Assembly (NCBI GenBank): GCA_964627795.1
Contig: CAZVLF010000002.1
Location: 1-64,000 of the forward strand
Source: CANDYO01 sp964627795
Lineage (GTDB): Bacteria; Pseudomonadota; Alphaproteobacteria; Rickettsiales; CANDYO01
DNA: 64,000 nucleotides
Direction: 5' to 3'
Shown here in pieces: positions 26,628 to 36,437 of this stretch. Under the pieces are notes generated by a model, which was not told the DNA's origin, did not search any database, and worked only from the letters and a program-made list of their open reading frames with translations. The translations under genes and the position numbers were made by a program. Position 1 is the stretch's first letter. Every line of letters starts with the position of its first letter.

Positions 26628-26950
26628 GTAATTCTGATAAAAAGATATGCATCAAAAATAAAAAGCACTCCTGAAGCAATATTACTATATTTATAAATAA
26701 CGCTTGGATGAAAAATAGGTAGAGAAATTTTTAATTTATCATCAAATGTTTCAAGAAAAGCTAAAATATTCTGGGCATTATCTATGCCATATTTAGCGGA
26801 AATCCATGAATATGCTGCTTCTTTATAATTAGGAGAGGTTGTTGAGAAATTGTTTCCAAAATCTGAGAACATTACTTCGAAGTTAGGAGATGGAGTGCTA
26901 TATAAATATTTTACAAATAATTTTAAAGCTTGTGGTAATAAAGAAAACAT
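26624..26950 (-). CDS. Uncharacterised protein (likely 5' part of a frameshifted gene)
   Basis: The 108-residue product has no recognised domain. It is rich in Ser, Phe and Tyr, with YKEAAYSWISAKYGIDNAQN in the middle and a hydrophobic C-terminus that reads into a stop just after a T5 run. Together with the next frame it would make a protein of about 205 residues. A possible promoter region with TTGACA lies about 60 bases upstream. Confidence 0.5.
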   Translation of the reverse strand: MFSLLPQALKLFVKYLYSTPSPNFEVMFSDFGNNFSTTSPNYKEAAYSWISAKYGIDNAQNILAFLETFDDKLKISLPIFHPSVIYKYSNIASGVLFIFDAYLFIRIT

Positions 26951-26984
26951 ATTTTATCATATAATGCTGAATAGACTTAGCCAA

Positions 26985-27011
26985 TCTATAATATATTAAT
27001 TATTTTGTCAA
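26985..27011 (-). promoter_or_regulatory. Candidate promoter with recurring 20-base block
   Basis: Minus-strand TTGACA, 15 bases and TATAGA could serve the gene starting at 26950. The spacer contains a 20-base block (plus-strand 26987-27006) that is identical to 28420-28439 upstream of the next minus-strand gene. The spacing is short, so confidence is limited. Confidence 0.35.
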
Positions 27012-27076
27012 TGAATATTGAAATGCATTAGCTTATTTGGATGATTAATTTATACAAATTTTATAAAATAGACATA

Positions 27077-28387
27077 TTATGTTAAGTTAAGTGATATATC
27101 GTTTGGTGAATAGACATCAATTAATTCATTTTTACAAATGCCATTATCTTGCCACATAGAGCATGCATCATTCAATTGATTTATTATATCTTCTTCATCT
27201 ATTAAGCTTTTAAAGTGATCTAGAGAAACCTGACATAATTCTTTACAAACGGGCTTATATTCTATATTAAAATCTACTTTTTCTTCGACGCATAAATTGG
27301 CTATTTTTTCTCCAAATGGTGGCATTATAAAATGCTTATTATATGGTAATTGGAGTAATAATTTTTGCTTCTCAAACTCAAATTTTATTAAATATCCATA
27401 ATATAGTTCAAGATTAGTGATGTTAGAGGTGATAAATGGCTCTAATTGTTCTGAGGTAATATTGCTATTTGGAGACCATAGCTTAATAAATTGTGGATAA
27501 TAATTTTTGCGCATTTCAATTATTTCATCTATTCTTGCTAAAATAGCTTGATTGCTTTGAGCTTGTTCTATATCTACAGGAAGTTCTAATAAAATGGTGC
27601 CAGTGCTTGGATCTTCAGTTTTCCACCTTATAGCATAGTCATCACCATAAACAGATTTCATAAAGTTGCTGACTATATATCTATCAGGATCATTTAAGTT
27701 AGCAGGACGATAAATTCTATCTGAGAATATGAATCCTCCGACAAATGAATAATCCCTTTTGATTAAAATTTCATCGGTATAAAAATTAGCAAGATGATGT
27801 GGTAAACCAGAGTCTCGGTATGTATTAATAGCCACTGATACGCAATTTTGGAAGTGATCTATATATTTATATAATCCATTACTAGCAGATTCATAAATTG
27901 AATTAACTGCCTGATAAACATCCTTAGCTTGTTTATTAGTTAAATATAAGTTCATGGTGTGAGTAGGTTTTTCTGTGGTTTGATTATTTGTTTTATCTAC
28001 CATATATTTTAACAAATGGCCACTTGGGGAAAAATCGTAAATAAAGTCATGTTCTTTATTTTCATCGCATGTATTGCATTTAAGCTGAACTGATCCATGA
28101 ATGTCTGTCATTTTTATTGAAAAAATATTATGATTTAATTCTTCAGAATTAGTAATTAAAGTGTGAGGAGCAAATTGCATTAGTTGAGCATGCAGTTCTG
28201 CAGGAAGGATATTTTCAACTAAAACTAAAGTACCATCTTCAAGTAAAAATCTACTTAATCCTTCGCTTTGAGCGATCACTAAATTGGCAAAATCAATTCT
28301 ATTAGCTAGTTCTTGGTTAAGCTCGCCACTTTCTAATTGATAATAAAGGCGACTAGTAATGGGATCATTTTTTAAAGTATAGCTCAT
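27077..28387 (-). CDS. Uncharacterised 436-residue protein
   Basis: I do not recognise this family. There is no signal peptide or membrane helix. A CNTC pair near residue 104 and the C-terminal cysteines (VCKELC, then ACSMWQDNGIC) could bind metal or form disulfides. The composition is mixed alpha/beta with many Asn and Ile residues. It lies between two accessory loci and has its own promoter, so it is probably an accessory or host-interaction gene. Confidence 0.6.
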   Translation of the reverse strand: MSYTLKNDPITSRLYYQLESGELNQELANRIDFANLVIAQSEGLSRFLLEDGTLVLVENILPAELHAQLMQFAPHTLITNSEELNHNIFSIKMTDIHGSVQLKCNTCDENKEHDFIYDFSPSGHLLKYMVDKTNNQTTEKPTHTMNLYLTNKQAKDVYQAVNSIYESASNGLYKYIDHFQNCVSVAINTYRDSGLPHHLANFYTDEILIKRDYSFVGGFIFSDRIYRPANLNDPDRYIVSNFMKSVYGDDYAIRWKTEDPSTGTILLELPVDIEQAQSNQAILARIDEIIEMRKNYYPQFIKLWSPNSNITSEQLEPFITSNITNLELYYGYLIKFEFEKQKLLLQLPYNKHFIMPPFGEKIANLCVEEKVDFNIEYKPVCKELCQVSLDHFKSLIDEEDIINQLNDACSMWQDNGICKNELIDVYSPNDISLNLT

Positions 28388-28420
28388 AATATTCTATAAT
28401 ATTAATTTTTTAATGATTAT

Positions 28421-28449
28421 ATAATATATTAATTATTTTTAATATGCAA
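28421..28449 (-). promoter_or_regulatory. Candidate promoter of the 436-residue protein gene
   Basis: Minus-strand TTGCAT, 17 bases and TATTAT fit a sigma-70 promoter about 34 bases before the ATG. It contains the same 20-base AT block found upstream of the gene at 26950. Confidence 0.45.
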
Positions 28450-28924
28450 GTAAAGATTTATTAAATATTGATTATATGGTTTGTTTTTAAAATTTTTAAT
28501 TTGGGAATTAATTATTCAAATTGATTTAATAGTAATAGGCTTTCAATATTAGCAATTCTCTAAATTATATTTATATAATTATGTTTCATAGCCTTGATAT
28601 CGATCCTCCAACAGTAGGAATAACTTTAGCTTTAATATCAATTGGTTTAGTTAAAAGATTTTAGCTAGTAAACTATTATATATTGCTTGAATCTAAGATT
28701 ATACAGCAAGATGATATTGAAAATCAGCATAATTGCAAGCTTATTTAAGCTGGCTTTCTTTGTGATTGTTTAAATTAGAAACCTAAGGAATAAATTAATT
28801 ATGAAATATAGTTATCTTAAAGAATTTTTAATATAAGTATATTATTTATTTTTTGTTAATAGTTTTTTAATTTTTTAAGTTTAGCATTAAACTGAATAAT
28901 TAACAAAATTATAAAGGAGTTAAA
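28450..28924. other. Intergenic region upstream of the tandem paralogue locus
   Basis: About 475 bases between divergent genes. It contains only short frames, the longest-looking being a 27-codon ATG frame at 28581-28664 without a Shine-Dalgarno. It must contain the promoter of the three-gene locus, but I could not pick a convincing -35/-10 pair. AAAGGAG lies seven bases before the first ATG. Confidence 0.4.
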
Positions 28925-31279
28925 ATGAGTGAGTTTATACAATTGGGCTACCACCTAAAAGAGGAAATAGAGGCTTTATATAAGCAAGCTAAAATTGTTT
29001 TAGATAAAGATAATTCAGATGAAAAGGCGTACTTGGTTGGAAAATTAGAAAGTTTTCTTGGATTACCACGTTTTACCATTGGTGATTTAAATAACTTATA
29101 TGCAATTTTTATTCAATATCTAAGATCCTCAAATAAAGAAACAAAAATAGAAATTTATCTTGCTGCAGAAGCAATAGCAAATAATATATTAGTTATGATG
29201 AATAACTATAAAATAGGTTACTCAAACTTATTTACCACTAATGGATTAAAGGATCACTTTTTTGGTGCATCATATAGTAATATAATTTCTCAAATTAAAG
29301 AAGAAGTTGCAAGCCATGGTTATAGTAGTCGTGCTAACCTTATAAGTGCTATTGCTAGATCATTAAATTCTGTAAAAGATAATTCTCTTAATAACATGAT
29401 GATTGATTATTACTATGGGGGACTTTTGGGAGAAGAAATTCAGCCAAAAATGTCTTCTATTACAATTCCTGATAACAATGTGGATCAATATATATTAGCT
29501 TCCAATATATATAATGCATTAAGCAATGGTAAAACTTTATCTTATATTCCAACCGTGATTGAGCTATTAGAATTAGTTAATGATTCATATTTAAGCAGCA
29601 GTCAGATATTATCAAATTTAAAAAATTTTATAACTTCTAATATTATTCCTAATTCAAGTATTTATCTTTTATCTATTTTAATTGTTGCTTCTGTAACTAA
29701 TTCGCAAGTTAATGATTTAGATGATTTGCAAGAAATAGTTTTAAACCATAAGTTATTGGTTTCTAAATTGATCCTAGATATGGAAGTTTCTGCTAAATCA
29801 GTTGATGAAATTAAATCAAATATTTTAGCTATGGATGAAAATTCTAATCAATATAAATTAGTTGTTGGAATATATAATTCTTTTAATGCTTTTGGAGAAT
29901 CTGCTGTTTCAGGTGCTACTGATCTTATAAGCGCTATTTATAACGTTGAAGAAGCTGATAATTTAGTTGATATCCAAAGTAGTATATATAATTTAAATAC
30001 TGATGAATTTAACAGCCATAAAGAACTTGCTTTAGCTATAGCAAGCATACTTGGCTCATTAGACACAAGCCTTTTGAAAAACTTAGCTCTAGATATGGCA
30101 GCTTCAGGTAATCAAGTAAGTACTATAACTAATAACTTACAATATGTTAATGGAGTAGCAAATCCTGCAAATATTGCTTATGAAGTATATAGAGCTTTTT
30201 ATCTAGGAAGCCATTATTCGCAATTAGCATCAAGCATTGAAAATCATCTTTCTCTTACATCTACGGTAGCTCAAGATTTTGTTAGTTCAATTCAACAATT
30301 ATCTGTAAGTAGTAATATCAATAATTATAGCGATTTAGCTTATTCTATAGCAAGCTTAATAGAGCCATATAGTTCTGATTTAGCAGCAGGTTTATTCACT
30401 GATCTAGAAAATATACCTATAAGCATAGATAAAACTAAAAATTATTTAGAATATATAAATGGACAATCAGCTTCAGATGTTGCAGCAAGTATGTATTATG
30501 CTTGGAGTACTTCATATTTATCCATGATGAAAGGAGCTCAGGCATTAGCAAGTGCACTCGAAGAAAATAATATTCATTCTAGCGATATAAGAGATTACTT
30601 TACCAATAATAATGTAATATCTCATAGATTTGATGAAACAGATAAATATGCGATTTCTACTTCTATTGCTAAATCAATAACTGGGAATGTTGATAATAGT
30701 AATCTTATCAATAGTTTATACCAAGATTTAGCTTATTCTAACCAAGAGCCATCAACTATAATTAATATCCTCAAGAATATCAATGGTGAAGATGAAATAG
30801 CAATAACTGCCAACTTATATCGTTCTCTTAATTTTCCTGAACTTTCAGGTGAAAGAGGAATGTTAGATTTGGCTAATGCAATCAAGGAATATCATGATTC
30901 TGATTATATCCAGAGCCTAAATAGTGTTTTAGGTGATACTGACGTTGCTCCTAAAGCAAAATACTTAAATAAATGCTTAAAAGAGGGAGATACATATAGT
31001 GTTGTTGGCTCAATCTTCTATAGATATGATGATTCAGCGAGCGGCAAAGCTTTAAGTGAAATGAAAGATCTTTATACAGTTACAGGCAGAGAATATGCAA
31101 CCACCCAATGTTCTCAATATATGATAAATAATTATGTTTATGGATTATATTTAACCACAACAAAACCGGCTGGAGTAGTAGGTAACTCAGAACAAACTGG
31201 TTGCACAGAGCTATTATCACCTAGTGTTTTTATGGCTTATTGTGAATCAGTATTTACCGATATTGAAAATATTATTTAA
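28925..31279 (+). CDS. Tandem-repeat paralogue 1 with C-terminal four-cysteine module
   Basis: I do not recognise this 784-residue family. Residues 1-150 are helical and shared with the next two genes (GYHLKEEIEALYKQAKIVL). Five repeats begin near residues 158, 282, 387, 490 and 598, about 105 residues apart. Their core reads roughly LxxDhx8-10IxxxLxxhNGx5hAxxhYxAh, ending in GAxxLAxAI. The final 101 residues hold the protein's only cysteines, Cys684, 729, 760 and 773. There is no signal peptide or membrane helix. A strong AAAGGAG precedes the ATG. A secreted or surface solenoid is possible, but that is inference. Confidence 0.85.
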   Translation: MSEFIQLGYHLKEEIEALYKQAKIVLDKDNSDEKAYLVGKLESFLGLPRFTIGDLNNLYAIFIQYLRSSNKETKIEIYLAAEAIANNILVMMNNYKIGYSNLFTTNGLKDHFFGASYSNIISQIKEEVASHGYSSRANLISAIARSLNSVKDNSLNNMMIDYYYGGLLGEEIQPKMSSITIPDNNVDQYILASNIYNALSNGKTLSYIPTVIELLELVNDSYLSSSQILSNLKNFITSNIIPNSSIYLLSILIVASVTNSQVNDLDDLQEIVLNHKLLVSKLILDMEVSAKSVDEIKSNILAMDENSNQYKLVVGIYNSFNAFGESAVSGATDLISAIYNVEEADNLVDIQSSIYNLNTDEFNSHKELALAIASILGSLDTSLLKNLALDMAASGNQVSTITNNLQYVNGVANPANIAYEVYRAFYLGSHYSQLASSIENHLSLTSTVAQDFVSSIQQLSVSSNINNYSDLAYSIASLIEPYSSDLAAGLFTDLENIPISIDKTKNYLEYINGQSASDVAASMYYAWSTSYLSMMKGAQALASALEENNIHSSDIRDYFTNNNVISHRFDETDKYAISTSIAKSITGNVDNSNLINSLYQDLAYSNQEPSTIINILKNINGEDEIAITANLYRSLNFPELSGERGMLDLANAIKEYHDSDYIQSLNSVLGDTDVAPKAKYLNKCLKEGDTYSVVGSIFYRYDDSASGKALSEMKDLYTVTGREYATTQCSQYMINNYVYGLYLTTTKPAGVVGNSEQTGCTELLSPSVFMAYCESVFTDIENII

Positions 31280-31313
31280 AAATTTTAAAAGATAAAAATT
31301 AAAGGAGAATAAG

Positions 31314-33824
31314 ATGACACCTATTATCCATCAAAAAACTGGATTTGAAATTAAAAAAGAAATAGCGGATGTCTATAAAAGAATTAAATATAAACTATCT
31401 TCAGATAATTCTGAAAAGTCTCTTAGCTTAAAAGATGCAATTGAAACTTATGTGGCTTCAAATAGGCCACATGTAAATAAACTTAATGAGCTAATTACCA
31501 AAATTTATACTTACCAAAATAGTTTAGATAAAGATATTTCAAAAGAAAAGTTTATTGCCGCTGAGGAATTATTAAATGTTATTAAAAATAGTCTTCACGC
31601 AATTAAACTTGGTAATGCTTATATTTCTAATACTGATGCTGCCAAGTATAATATTTTTGGAGGAAAATATGCTGAGATGGAGCATGTTATAAAAAATGAT
31701 GTTCTTGATTTAGCAGATTTTAGCTATTCTGAGTTGTTTAAATTAATTATGAGGGATTATAACTCTGCTTCACAGCAAGATTTTCCTGACAATATGTTAT
31801 TAGACTTTTATTCAGGTGGATTAACTAGCAGTGAAATAAAAGAAAATTTTTTAAATATTTCTCCTCAATATAACAAATATGGAGTTTCATCTCAAATCTA
31901 TAACGCTATAAACAAGTTTAAAAATCTTTCTAATATTGAAGGTGCTAATTTATTGGTAGATAGAATAACTAGTCTTCTTCAAACAACTAATAGTAATGGA
32001 GATCAGTGGTCTATTTCTCACATTATTGCTGCATGGAAAAATATGATAAGTGGTTTTGCACAGAATGTTAATTATAATCAAGAAAAATTTCATGAAATTA
32101 TTCCTTTGTTATTGATTGCCAATCTATATGATTCAGAAGAAATATATCAACATCAGGGACAATTAAATTTATTAGAGGGCTTTACTGATTTAATAACTTC
32201 TTTAACACTTGATATATATGATACTAAACTTTCACCATCAGAATTAGTTAGTCAAATTACTCTATTAGAGGATGATTACCCTAACCCTCAAGCCTTAGTA
32301 GCTGATTTATATAATAAAATTCAAAGTTCAAAATATTCTCGTATTACAGGTGAGTATGAGTTGATGAAGACATTGATTCCTTCTAATGTATATAATATTT
32401 ACACTGAATCTTCAGATATACAAAGTTTATCTGATCGAGCAATTCAATATTGGCAAGATTATTTAGATAAACTATTGCCTGAAGAATATTCTTACCATGA
32501 TTTAGCAAGTTTTGTATGTGCTGTTAGTTCAAGTGTAACCCCAGATCCAGAGCTTGTTAGAATGGTTGAAATGGATATGATTGGAACGGGTTATAGTGCA
32601 GGGGTAATTGCTAGCAATATATTTAATTATATGTTACCAGCGCAAAACCAAATCTTTTCAAATACTGCATCATTTACAAATTCTTATTTAAGGTTAGGTT
32701 ATATACCTTACCTTACAATGGCAAATAATATATATAAGTCTTTTAGTTTAGGAACATATTACTTAAATTTAGCTTCTGCAGTAGAAAATTCACTCCAATT
32801 AACTTCAACACCAGTAGAAAATTTTGTTGATTCTATCCATAGCCTTTCTTCTAATATAAATATTGAAAGTTATAATGATTTAGCAGTTGCAATAGCTAGC
32901 TTAATAACTCCATATAGTTCAGAGCATGTTGTAGGTTTAGAAACGGATCTTAATATTGCAAGTGTTGATATTAATAATATAAAAAATTATCTTGGAATGG
33001 TTAATGGAGTGACTTCTTCATCAGTTGCAGCTAATATATATAACTCTTGGAGTGGAGCCTATATTTCCTCGATGGAAGGAGCTAGAGCATTAGCTTCTGA
33101 TATAGATAATAGTCATATTGAAGCTAGTGATATAAACGCTTTTTTTGTTCAAAATAGCATCATAGCTAAACAATATGATCAAGATTATAATTATGCTCTA
33201 GCTATGACTTTAAATAATCTAGTAAATAATGGAAATAACAATCCAGTACTTTTAAATGGTCTTTATCAAGATTTCGTTGCTTCCGGATTAAGCAAAGATC
33301 AAATTATATCAATTCTTAAAAATATAGAAGGGAATAATGGAGCTTATATTGCAGCGAATTTATATAGAGCTTTACATTTTCCTTATTTGTCTTCTATACC
33401 TGGATATAATGATTTGGCTGATTTAGTAGAGGAATACCATAATTCTGATTATGTTATAACTCATAATACTTTGGTTGGAAGCCAAGATATTTCTCCAAAA
33501 ACAAAGTTTTTAAATATCTGTACTAAAGACGGTGATACCTATACGACAGGAGCATCTGTATTCAGTAAGTTTGATTCAAATAATGATGGTAAATCTTTAT
33601 ATGCTATGCAAGAGTTGTTTACTATTTCAGGTAGAGAATCTGCAAGAGCACAATGTGGTAAATATGTTTCACTACATCATGCAGAAGACCTTTATTTAAC
33701 TCTCACTAAGCCTGCAGGAATTATAGGAACAGCTGAAGAAACTGGGTGTACAGAAAATCTAGAACCATCTATTTTCTTAGCATATTGTGAAGCAGTTTTT
33801 GCTCAGTGGAACTTGATAATATAA
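31314..33824 (+). CDS. Tandem-repeat paralogue 2 with C-terminal four-cysteine module
   Basis: This 836-residue protein has the same plan as its neighbours: a helical N-terminus (TGFEIKKEIADVYKRIKYKL), about five diverged 105-residue repeats, and the C-terminal module with Cys736, 781, 812 and 825 at exactly the spacing seen in paralogue 1. One extra cysteine lies in the repeat region (FVCAVSSS). The fourth and fifth repeats are best conserved, e.g. MVNGVTSSSVAANIYNSWSG. It begins 34 bases after paralogue 1 behind AAAGGAG, so the genes are probably co-transcribed. Confidence 0.85.
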   Translation: MTPIIHQKTGFEIKKEIADVYKRIKYKLSSDNSEKSLSLKDAIETYVASNRPHVNKLNELITKIYTYQNSLDKDISKEKFIAAEELLNVIKNSLHAIKLGNAYISNTDAAKYNIFGGKYAEMEHVIKNDVLDLADFSYSELFKLIMRDYNSASQQDFPDNMLLDFYSGGLTSSEIKENFLNISPQYNKYGVSSQIYNAINKFKNLSNIEGANLLVDRITSLLQTTNSNGDQWSISHIIAAWKNMISGFAQNVNYNQEKFHEIIPLLLIANLYDSEEIYQHQGQLNLLEGFTDLITSLTLDIYDTKLSPSELVSQITLLEDDYPNPQALVADLYNKIQSSKYSRITGEYELMKTLIPSNVYNIYTESSDIQSLSDRAIQYWQDYLDKLLPEEYSYHDLASFVCAVSSSVTPDPELVRMVEMDMIGTGYSAGVIASNIFNYMLPAQNQIFSNTASFTNSYLRLGYIPYLTMANNIYKSFSLGTYYLNLASAVENSLQLTSTPVENFVDSIHSLSSNINIESYNDLAVAIASLITPYSSEHVVGLETDLNIASVDINNIKNYLGMVNGVTSSSVAANIYNSWSGAYISSMEGARALASDIDNSHIEASDINAFFVQNSIIAKQYDQDYNYALAMTLNNLVNNGNNNPVLLNGLYQDFVASGLSKDQIISILKNIEGNNGAYIAANLYRALHFPYLSSIPGYNDLADLVEEYHNSDYVITHNTLVGSQDISPKTKFLNICTKDGDTYTTGASVFSKFDSNNDGKSLYAMQELFTISGRESARAQCGKYVSLHHAEDLYLTLTKPAGIIGTAEETGCTENLEPSIFLAYCEAVFAQWNLII

Positions 33825-33860
33825 TTTTATTTTGAATAAATAAGCTAAAAGGAGATATAA

Positions 33861-36386
33861 ATGCCAGTAGAATCACTTCAAACAGGTTACCAAACAAAAA
33901 AAGAAATTGATATAATTTTAAAAAAAATTCTTTATCGTTTAAGTAAAGATAATACTTCAAAAAAAACAGATTTGGTTGAGGCAGTTCAAGAATATTTAAA
34001 TGCTATAAGGCCTGACATAAATGGATTATCATATCTAATCTACCAATCTTATTATTATCTTAATAAACTTGATAAATCATCTGAGATAGTGCTCTATAAT
34101 TCAGTCAAAGAATTGCTAACACCTCTAGAATTACTGGTAAATAATGCTAATATAGGAACAGTTGAAATATCAAATAATGCTGCAAAAGAACATGTTTTTG
34201 GAGCATCTTATCGTGAAATTGAAAATCAACTAAGAACAAAAACTTATTCTTTAGATCCTTCTAAAGCTTCAATCCTAGATATTGTAGAGAAGTTAATGGA
34301 AGTTCTAAATAGTGACAATGACCTTAAATTAAAAGCAGCTTTTGATCTTGATATGGTATCTGGTAAGCTTGGTGCTTCAACTATTATTGAAAGGTTAGGG
34401 TCAAGTGAACTTGACAGTAGAGATCAATATAAATTGATGAATTCAATATATAATGCGGCTACTGATGGAAAATTTTTAAGTGATTTTTCTCCAATAAATG
34501 CATTAAATAAAGTAATAGTTTACGCATCAAGTAAAATTAATCCTAATACTGGAAACAAATGGACAGAAAAAGAACTTTTTGAAAGTATGAAGAATTGGCT
34601 TAATTTAGGATATTATTATTACAATAATAGCTATCTTAACTCTTATTATTACTTAGCTATTCTTATATATATCTCTCTAGTTGAAACTATAGGTAGCCTT
34701 GATGGACCTTTTGAGGATTCCTTTAATGATTTAATTTCTGCTATATATTATACCTCAATAAATATGATTAATTCTGGTATGTCAGCAAAAGCTATACTTG
34801 AAAATATTCTAGCAATAGATGCTGATTCAATTACTGATAAAAATAATCTAGCACAAATAATATTTGAAACATTCAACTATGTGAGCTTAGCTTCAATAAA
34901 TAGCGTCTATAAAGCTTTACAAAATGGAGGTATAGTAACTTCATATTATTCCTCTCTTCCAGATATGGAAGCAGTTCATAATAATTTACAAAATTATTAT
35001 GAAAATTTAATGACTGGAAATTATTATAATCATAAAGAGCTTGCATCAGCAATATTCTCCACTTCTAGCTCAGATATAGAATTTTACTATAATAATCAAG
35101 CTTTCCCAAGTTCTGTTTTAATTGATAATTTAGAGCTTGATCTTATATCATCTAATTTACCAGTTAGCAAAATAGCTAATAACTTTGGTTTTGCTAAAGC
35201 ATATGAAGAAGAATTTTATCAAAAAATTATTTCTTCCCCAAATCCATCATTTAGTAATTTCTTAGTCTATGATTGGTATTTTTCATCTATTTATGGTATT
35301 ACAACCTCATTTAACCTAGGAGAACATTACCTTCCATTTACTTATAAAATTGAAAGTTCACTTGAATTAACTTCTACAATAATGGATGATTTTGTTTCTC
35401 AAGTAAAAGCACTAGCTTTAAATAGTGAAATAAATGACCATACAAGTCTTTCATACTCTTTAGCTAGTTTAATAACTCCCTTTTCCTCTGAAGTTGCAGA
35501 AGGACTTAAATTAGACATTATTACTGCAGGACAAGATATAAATAGAATAAAGCATTATCTAACTTTTGTTAATGGTGCTTCTGCTTCTATAGTTGCTGCA
35601 AATATTTATAATGCTTGGGGAGGGGCTTATTTATCATCTGTAAATGGAGCTTCTTCATTAGCTTCGTCAATAGATGAAAATTTAATTGGTGCTAGTGATA
35701 TTTCTCAATTTTTTACTCAAAATAGTTTAATTGAGAAGAAATATGATCAAACAGATAATTATTTTATCGCTTCAAACTTAAATTATATAGTTAATGCTGG
35801 TTCTTCAAATGATCAGCTTCTAACATATTTAGGATTAGACTTGAATGCATCAGGAAAAACTCCAAGCGAAATAATTGAAATATTACAAAATATTGAAGGA
35901 GATAATGGAGCAAAGATTACTTATAATCTCTATAAGAGTCTAGGTTTTCCTTATGATTCTGGTATTGAAGGTAAAGTTTTATTAGCAAGCGCAATAGGTG
36001 ACTATTATAATTCTGACTATGTTACTACATTAGCAAGTTTAGCAGGAAATAAGAGCTTGTCTCCAAAATATAAATACCTAAATTATTGTAGTAAGAATAA
36101 TGATGTTTATGAGGTAATAGGTTCTATTTTCAAGAATTTTGATGATGATTCACTTGGAAAAAGTCTTTATGATATGAAAGAACTTTATAGTGAAAGTGGT
36201 AGATTATCTGCTAGAGCTCAATGTGGAAAATTTATTGTAGATAATATTGGGGAGGATTTATACGTTACTGTTTCACAGCCTGCAGGCGTCTCAGGAACTG
36301 CGGATGCTACTGGTTGTGGATATTTGATAGATCCAGCAATTCTTTTAGCAATGTGCAATACAGTGTTTGATGCTAATATTGCTTAA
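33861..36386 (+). CDS. Tandem-repeat paralogue 3 with C-terminal four-cysteine module
   Basis: The 841-residue third copy starts TGYQTKKEIDIILKKILYRL after a short leader and has the same repeat core (FVNGASASIVAANIYNAWGG). The C-terminal Cys743, 788, 819 and 832 keep the identical C-X44-C-X30-C-X12-C spacing. Its middle repeats are more diverged and Tyr/Asn-rich. AAAGGAG lies before the ATG and a bidirectional terminator follows. The three genes are probably old tandem duplicates kept in frame by selection. Confidence 0.85.
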   Translation: MPVESLQTGYQTKKEIDIILKKILYRLSKDNTSKKTDLVEAVQEYLNAIRPDINGLSYLIYQSYYYLNKLDKSSEIVLYNSVKELLTPLELLVNNANIGTVEISNNAAKEHVFGASYREIENQLRTKTYSLDPSKASILDIVEKLMEVLNSDNDLKLKAAFDLDMVSGKLGASTIIERLGSSELDSRDQYKLMNSIYNAATDGKFLSDFSPINALNKVIVYASSKINPNTGNKWTEKELFESMKNWLNLGYYYYNNSYLNSYYYLAILIYISLVETIGSLDGPFEDSFNDLISAIYYTSINMINSGMSAKAILENILAIDADSITDKNNLAQIIFETFNYVSLASINSVYKALQNGGIVTSYYSSLPDMEAVHNNLQNYYENLMTGNYYNHKELASAIFSTSSSDIEFYYNNQAFPSSVLIDNLELDLISSNLPVSKIANNFGFAKAYEEEFYQKIISSPNPSFSNFLVYDWYFSSIYGITTSFNLGEHYLPFTYKIESSLELTSTIMDDFVSQVKALALNSEINDHTSLSYSLASLITPFSSEVAEGLKLDIITAGQDINRIKHYLTFVNGASASIVAANIYNAWGGAYLSSVNGASSLASSIDENLIGASDISQFFTQNSLIEKKYDQTDNYFIASNLNYIVNAGSSNDQLLTYLGLDLNASGKTPSEIIEILQNIEGDNGAKITYNLYKSLGFPYDSGIEGKVLLASAIGDYYNSDYVTTLASLAGNKSLSPKYKYLNYCSKNNDVYEVIGSIFKNFDDDSLGKSLYDMKELYSESGRLSARAQCGKFIVDNIGEDLYVTVSQPAGVSGTADATGCGYLIDPAILLAMCNTVFDANIA

Positions 36387-36395
36387 TTTAATAAG

Positions 36396-36437
36396 ATAGA
36401 AAGTTCTTTTAAAAAAATATGAGGACTTTCTATTTTT
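36396..36437. terminator. Bidirectional terminator between paralogue 3 and murB
   Basis: ATAGAAAGTTCT and AGGACTTTCTAT pair over 12 bases (one G-T) around a 14-base A-rich loop, followed by TTTTT on the plus strand. The hairpin includes the murB stop codon on the other strand. It suits a convergent gene pair. The minus-strand T run is less clear. Confidence 0.6.

Noticed and set aside
28581..28664. 27-codon ATG frame upstream of the tandem paralogues (MFHSLDIDPPTVG...)
   Set aside because: No ribosome site and too short to judge; could be a remnant, but nothing supports translation.
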